DNA from: Portulaca oleracea
Taxonomy: Eukaryota; Streptophyta; Magnoliopsida; Caryophyllales; Portulacaceae
Direction of reading: 5' to 3'
Length of the DNA: 64,000 nucleotides
NCBI GenBank assembly: GCA_029582165.1
Contig: CM055879.1
Span: 40,181,713 to 40,245,712, forward strand
Below the pieces are notes generated by a model that worked only from the letters and a program-made list of their open reading frames with translations, had not been told where the DNA came from and did not search any database. How positions within the stretch are numbered: the stretch's first letter is position 1; every line of letters starts with the position of its first letter. The position numbers and the translations under genes are program-made. Below, in pieces: positions 61,851 to 64,000 of this stretch.

Positions 61851-63536
61851 CCCAAGACTGCAGTCCAACTACTAGTATCATTATCAGTATCAGCCGTGCC
61901 CAACTCTTATATTAAACCCATTTATTTACTTTATTTATTTATTTGCGGTCTAAACAATAGGAAAAAAAAAGCCATACTATATTCAACCCAAAAATTAATT
62001 AATAATGTCCATCAAAATAATAATAATAATAATACAACAAAAACAACACTTGTCCCACATATGTGATTTTTATAAGATTTGAGTGAGTATATTTAAGTTG
62101 AGATTTAGACATAAACAGTTTTCTTCGATGAATTGAAATTTATGAGGCCAAATAAATGAGTATTTCAATTTTGAAATATATACCTTAGTAAAGTGTATTG
62201 TAACTTATTGGTTGGATTGATCCAACAAAATGTTCCTCATTCAAAAAGCCCTCTTTCATCCAAAAAATTTTAAATTATATACCCTGGTAAAACCTAAATG
62301 TGCCTAATTATTGATAGAGTTACCTGGCTAAAGTGTCTCATTTAAAAATTAGTATAGTTTGAGTCCAAATAATAAAATACACCATAAAGCAGTGTTTAAT
62401 GTTTGAGAAATGTGAACACACAATTTACACGTTTTTTTAGGGTGGTAAGTTAAATTTATCTTTATCTAATCTTACCTTAATTTACCCAATTCTCTAAAAA
62501 ACACCCAAATCAAAGTTAAAATTTTATTATTTCCTTTCTTTTCCTTATCTTATCAAAACTAACTTGATTCTACTATTCTAAAAAACAGGACCTTAATTTA
62601 GTTTACCGTGGCAACTACCCAAAGGGATCAGAATATTCCTGTACCGCCTGATTCCACAATAATCTTGAAGAAATTCTCAAACTCCCCGGCATCTTTGAAA
62701 CTGAAAGTTGTTTGTAGTAAACAATTTAAATGTACACAAATGAAATGGCAGCAATAACAAATACTACTGTTTAACTATTTTTGTAATGATAATCGAAAAA
62801 ATTAGTTTTGTAATATGCAATTTAGTTTGACAGTAATACATGATTACGACATAATGGTAATGCAGCCTATTTTTTTTGAGACCAGAATTCAAGTCAATTT
62901 AAATAAACTACCTTTCCTTTGAGAGCAGTAATCAAGTCTATTAAATTAGAAAATTAGGTGATGAGCTCAGGAAGGATTATTCTAAGATATGTAATTATGT
63001 ATACAAGTCAAACCCAAGCCAAATCATAAACATAAAACATACATAGGTTCAGTCTTAAAAAAAATCATATATAGTTGGTACACATCTGGATATAAACTAC
63101 AAGTTATTCTTTTTATTTTATTTTCTTTTCTTTTTTGTTAAAGGAAATATTCTTTTAGAGGAATTTGATACCCCTTTTGATCTCTTATATGCATAACTAG
63201 TCATTTGACCATACGGCACTGTAAACTGTTTATACACTCAAATGACTCAATTGGTATAGGTCTATGGGAGTGTTGAGCCCATTTTTTCCGTGGAAGTTCA
63301 AATTTTAATGATTTTAATATTATGGTAAGAATTGTTGGTACTTCTGAGGATTCCTATAAACCTACTTTGGAAACAAGCATCCTTTAAACCTAGTCCAGTC
63401 CCTCCTCCACTTGTTAACCCAATAAATTTACACCATATACTATACAAAGGTCCAATGAGTGTGTTAATTTACTAGTGTAAAAAACATAAAGTCAAGTCTA
63501 TGTAAGATGGAAGTTGACTTTAAACACCAAGTATGT
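61851..63536. other. Intergenic, upstream of SAC copy 2
   Basis: AT-rich DNA with a small TAA microsatellite near 62015-62031. No gene recognised. At about 63240-63310 a CTCAATTGGTAT...GGAAGTTCAAATTTT arrangement hints at a degenerate tRNA-derived SINE, too weak to call. Confidence 0.4.
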
Positions 63537-64000
63537 TGTTGGGTTATGATGGAGCTCCGAAATGAGTCTACCTTGGGTTTTGGACGAAATTATCTAATAG
63601 AGTGTGTGGAAATAGCGTCGCAATGAAGAATTGAGAAGCTGGGATGTGTGGCGTATGATACCGGCTGGGCGTGTCATTGCTCGTGTCATGGGACATGATA
63701 GTGCCCGGCAACACGGGTGAACCGTGTCCTTGGACACAACCATGTTCGATAGCCAGAAACTTAGATTGCCTGAATGGATTGACCATATTGTTGAAAACGA
63801 CTTTGTTGGCTGGCTTTGAGTGCACAAGGTTTTTGCTTAGGATTTCAATGTTGTGTCTTACGCCCTTATCATATGTCGTTAGCCTTTGTTATTTAAGGAC
63901 TCGACTGTCAAGGCTGGTTATTATGTGAAGCGAGAGGCGAGTGTCCACCATTGTATCACATGAATAGAGATTGAGAGAATCTCTTAAATTGTTGTAATCC
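63537..64000. mobile_element. Probable LTR or terminal repeat, cut by window end
   Basis: Base composition and sequence change abruptly at TGTTGGGTTATGATGG, a typical LTR-type start. The block contains TATTTAAGG near 63890, which could be a TATA box about 350 bp into the repeat, and ends with AAATTGTTGTAATCC at the window edge. No protein domain was seen. The partner LTR and body, if present, lie beyond 64000. Confidence 0.45.

Overview
The window looks like nuclear DNA of a flowering plant, probably a eudicot. It is AT-rich, its genes have GT-AG introns, and its families are plant-type: SAUR, DRM1/ARP, OVATE-like, class III small HSP and plant ELO. The spaces between genes are packed with MITEs, solo or broken LTRs and LINE fragments. 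An RRM-bearing LINE ORF1 remnant recalls the BNR LINEs of beet, a weak hint at Caryophyllales. I cannot name the species. Exons were joined by eye from splice sites, reading phase and family similarity; no alignment was run.

Layout. 1.5-2.3 kb (-): OVATE-like protein. 3.4-4.35 kb (-): tandem array of tRNA-Ala(UGC) units, three full-length, one deleted and one residual. 5.4-6.3 kb (+): single-exon ELO-type fatty-acid elongase. 8.7-10 kb (-): three-exon dormancy/auxin-associated (DRM/ARP) gene. 12.7-16.9 kb (-): six-exon J-domain co-chaperone. 18.9-19.5 kb (-): Copia LTR plus gag start. 22.6 and 31.2 kb (-): two SAUR76-78-like genes about 8 kb apart, with a tandem repeat, a solo LTR, and a Mutator-like foldback nested in a Stowaway between them. 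36.9-37.4 kb (+): two-exon class III small heat shock protein with an upstream heat shock element. 38.9-41.2 kb (+): five-exon cytosolic ribosomal protein SA. 43.4-49.3 kb and 52.1-61.4 kb (-): a head-to-tail pair of SAC-domain phosphoinositide phosphatase genes (13 and 14 exons). 61.4-64 kb: promoter of the second SAC gene, then the edge of an LTR-like repeat cut by the window end.

The genes do not form a pathway; this is an ordinary plant gene neighbourhood. I found no convincing new biological system. The most notable points are: the upstream SAC copy has an in-frame TAA at codon 14 while its other 13 exons keep frame, and both copies carry an in-frame ATG just before exon 2; the tRNA-Ala array is decaying unit by unit; a 161-bp near-perfect hairpin lies at 30.4 kb; a 9-bp-TSD Mutator-like foldback sits inside a Stowaway MITE; a LINE insertion in a SAC intron has an 18-bp target duplication and local duplications at its 3' end; and a TRIM-like element lies in an intron of the other SAC gene.
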